DNA from: Oscillospiraceae bacterium | Lineage (GTDB): Bacteria > Bacillota > Clostridia > Oscillospirales > Ruminococcaceae | DNA length: 20,910 bases | Assembly (NCBI GenBank): GCA_900768995.1 | Contig: CAAGEZ010000057.1 | Span: 1-20,910 of the forward strand | Direction: 5' to 3' | Shown here: positions 20,746 to 20,910 of the stretch, piece by piece | Position numbering within the stretch: the first letter of the stretch is position 1 | How the letters are laid out: each line of letters starts with the position of its first letter | Position numbers and translations under genes: made by a program | The notes under the pieces: model-generated | What the model saw: only the letters and a program-made list of their open reading frames with translations | Told to the model about the DNA's origin: nothing | Database searches by the model: none

Positions 20746-20910
20746 AAATAAGCTGTCTCGGACAGAGGGCAGAAAAGCCTGAGAGAAGAGCAGTGAACGG
20801 AATCTTGAAAATTGAACAATGAACGACCAAAAGAACCCTTGAAATTCCGAGTTATCAGAAAAGATAACGAAGAGTATTAAGAAGTCAAGGAAAAGACTGA
20901 AAAACCAAGT
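20746..20910 (+). promoter_or_regulatory. rRNA operon leader (partial, runs off the window)
   Basis: CTTGAAAATTGAACAAT at 20804-20820 matches the conserved block commonly found upstream of 16S and 23S genes in Firmicutes. The rest is purine-rich and non-coding, ending at the window edge in GACTGAAAAACCAAGT. Together with the preceding consensus promoters this suggests a 16S gene begins soon after the window. Confidence 0.65.

Larger units (their letters stand above)
20462..20910 (+). other. Long upstream region of a probable rRNA operon
   Basis: 449 bp after the esterase gene, holding two consensus promoters, a 37-codon ORF between them, and a leader that runs off the window. No terminator hairpin with a U-tract was found for the upstream gene. 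No 16S sequence is reached. Confidence 0.65.

Noticed and set aside
20746..20910. Start of 16S rRNA
   Set aside because: The conserved 16S 5' end (GAGTTTGATCCTGGCTCAG-type sequence) is not present; only leader is in the window.

Overview
The window looks like the chromosome of an anaerobic, low-to-mid GC Gram-positive bacterium of the class Clostridia, most likely a Ruminococcus-type gut or rumen species. This rests on the gene order ylxM-ffh-rpsP-khpA-rimM-trmD, an HPr with the Ser46 regulatory site, FtsEX next to a coiled-coil murein hydrolase, a GH25 lysozyme and a CE2-type carbohydrate esterase. The genus is inferred, not proven. None of the 26 intact coding sequences called here ends in TAG; all use TAA or TGA.

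Left part, minus strand (about 10-3070): a 102-bp near-perfect palindrome, then a leftward operon PilZ protein > ParA/Soj ATPase > ComFB-like protein > small ORF broken by an in-frame TAG > endonuclease III (nth). Two overlapping promoters with repeated extended -10 boxes lie in a 318-bp divergent intergenic region. PilZ and ComFB-type proteins are both linked to cyclic dinucleotides, so this may be a signalling or localisation module with an orphan ParA.

Central part, plus strand (3184-8932): a strong promoter starts the protein-targeting and translation cluster ylxM-ffh-(2-TM Imm17-like protein)-rpsP-khpA-(membrane ankyrin protein)-rimM-(aldo/keto reductase)-trmD. The bracketed genes are accessory insertions. 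The usual rplS does not follow trmD. After a 340-bp AT-rich gap comes monocistronic ptsH (HPr) with its own consensus promoter and terminator, then a CdaR/PucR-type regulator with a GC-rich structured leader.

Cell-envelope part (11046-20461): ftsE-ftsX and a secreted coiled-coil M23 peptidase with intact zinc ligands and a charged ER/K helix. These are followed by an S41/PDZ protein whose catalytic Ser position is Gly, then a small membrane protein, a helical-repeat protein, a 6-8 TM protein faintly like CPBP proteases, an AEC permease, a membrane-anchored GH25 lysozyme and a CE2-type esterase lipoprotein. FtsEX and the M23 protein likely act together in septal peptidoglycan hydrolysis. The later genes are closely packed (gaps of -4 to about 45 bp) and lean towards wall or glycan processing.

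Right end (20462-20910): two TTGACA/17 bp/TATAAT-like promoters with matching downstream sequence, a 37-codon ORF between them, and a leader containing the conserved TTGAAAAnTGAACAAT-type block seen upstream of Firmicute rRNA genes. The window appears to stop just before a 16S rRNA gene.
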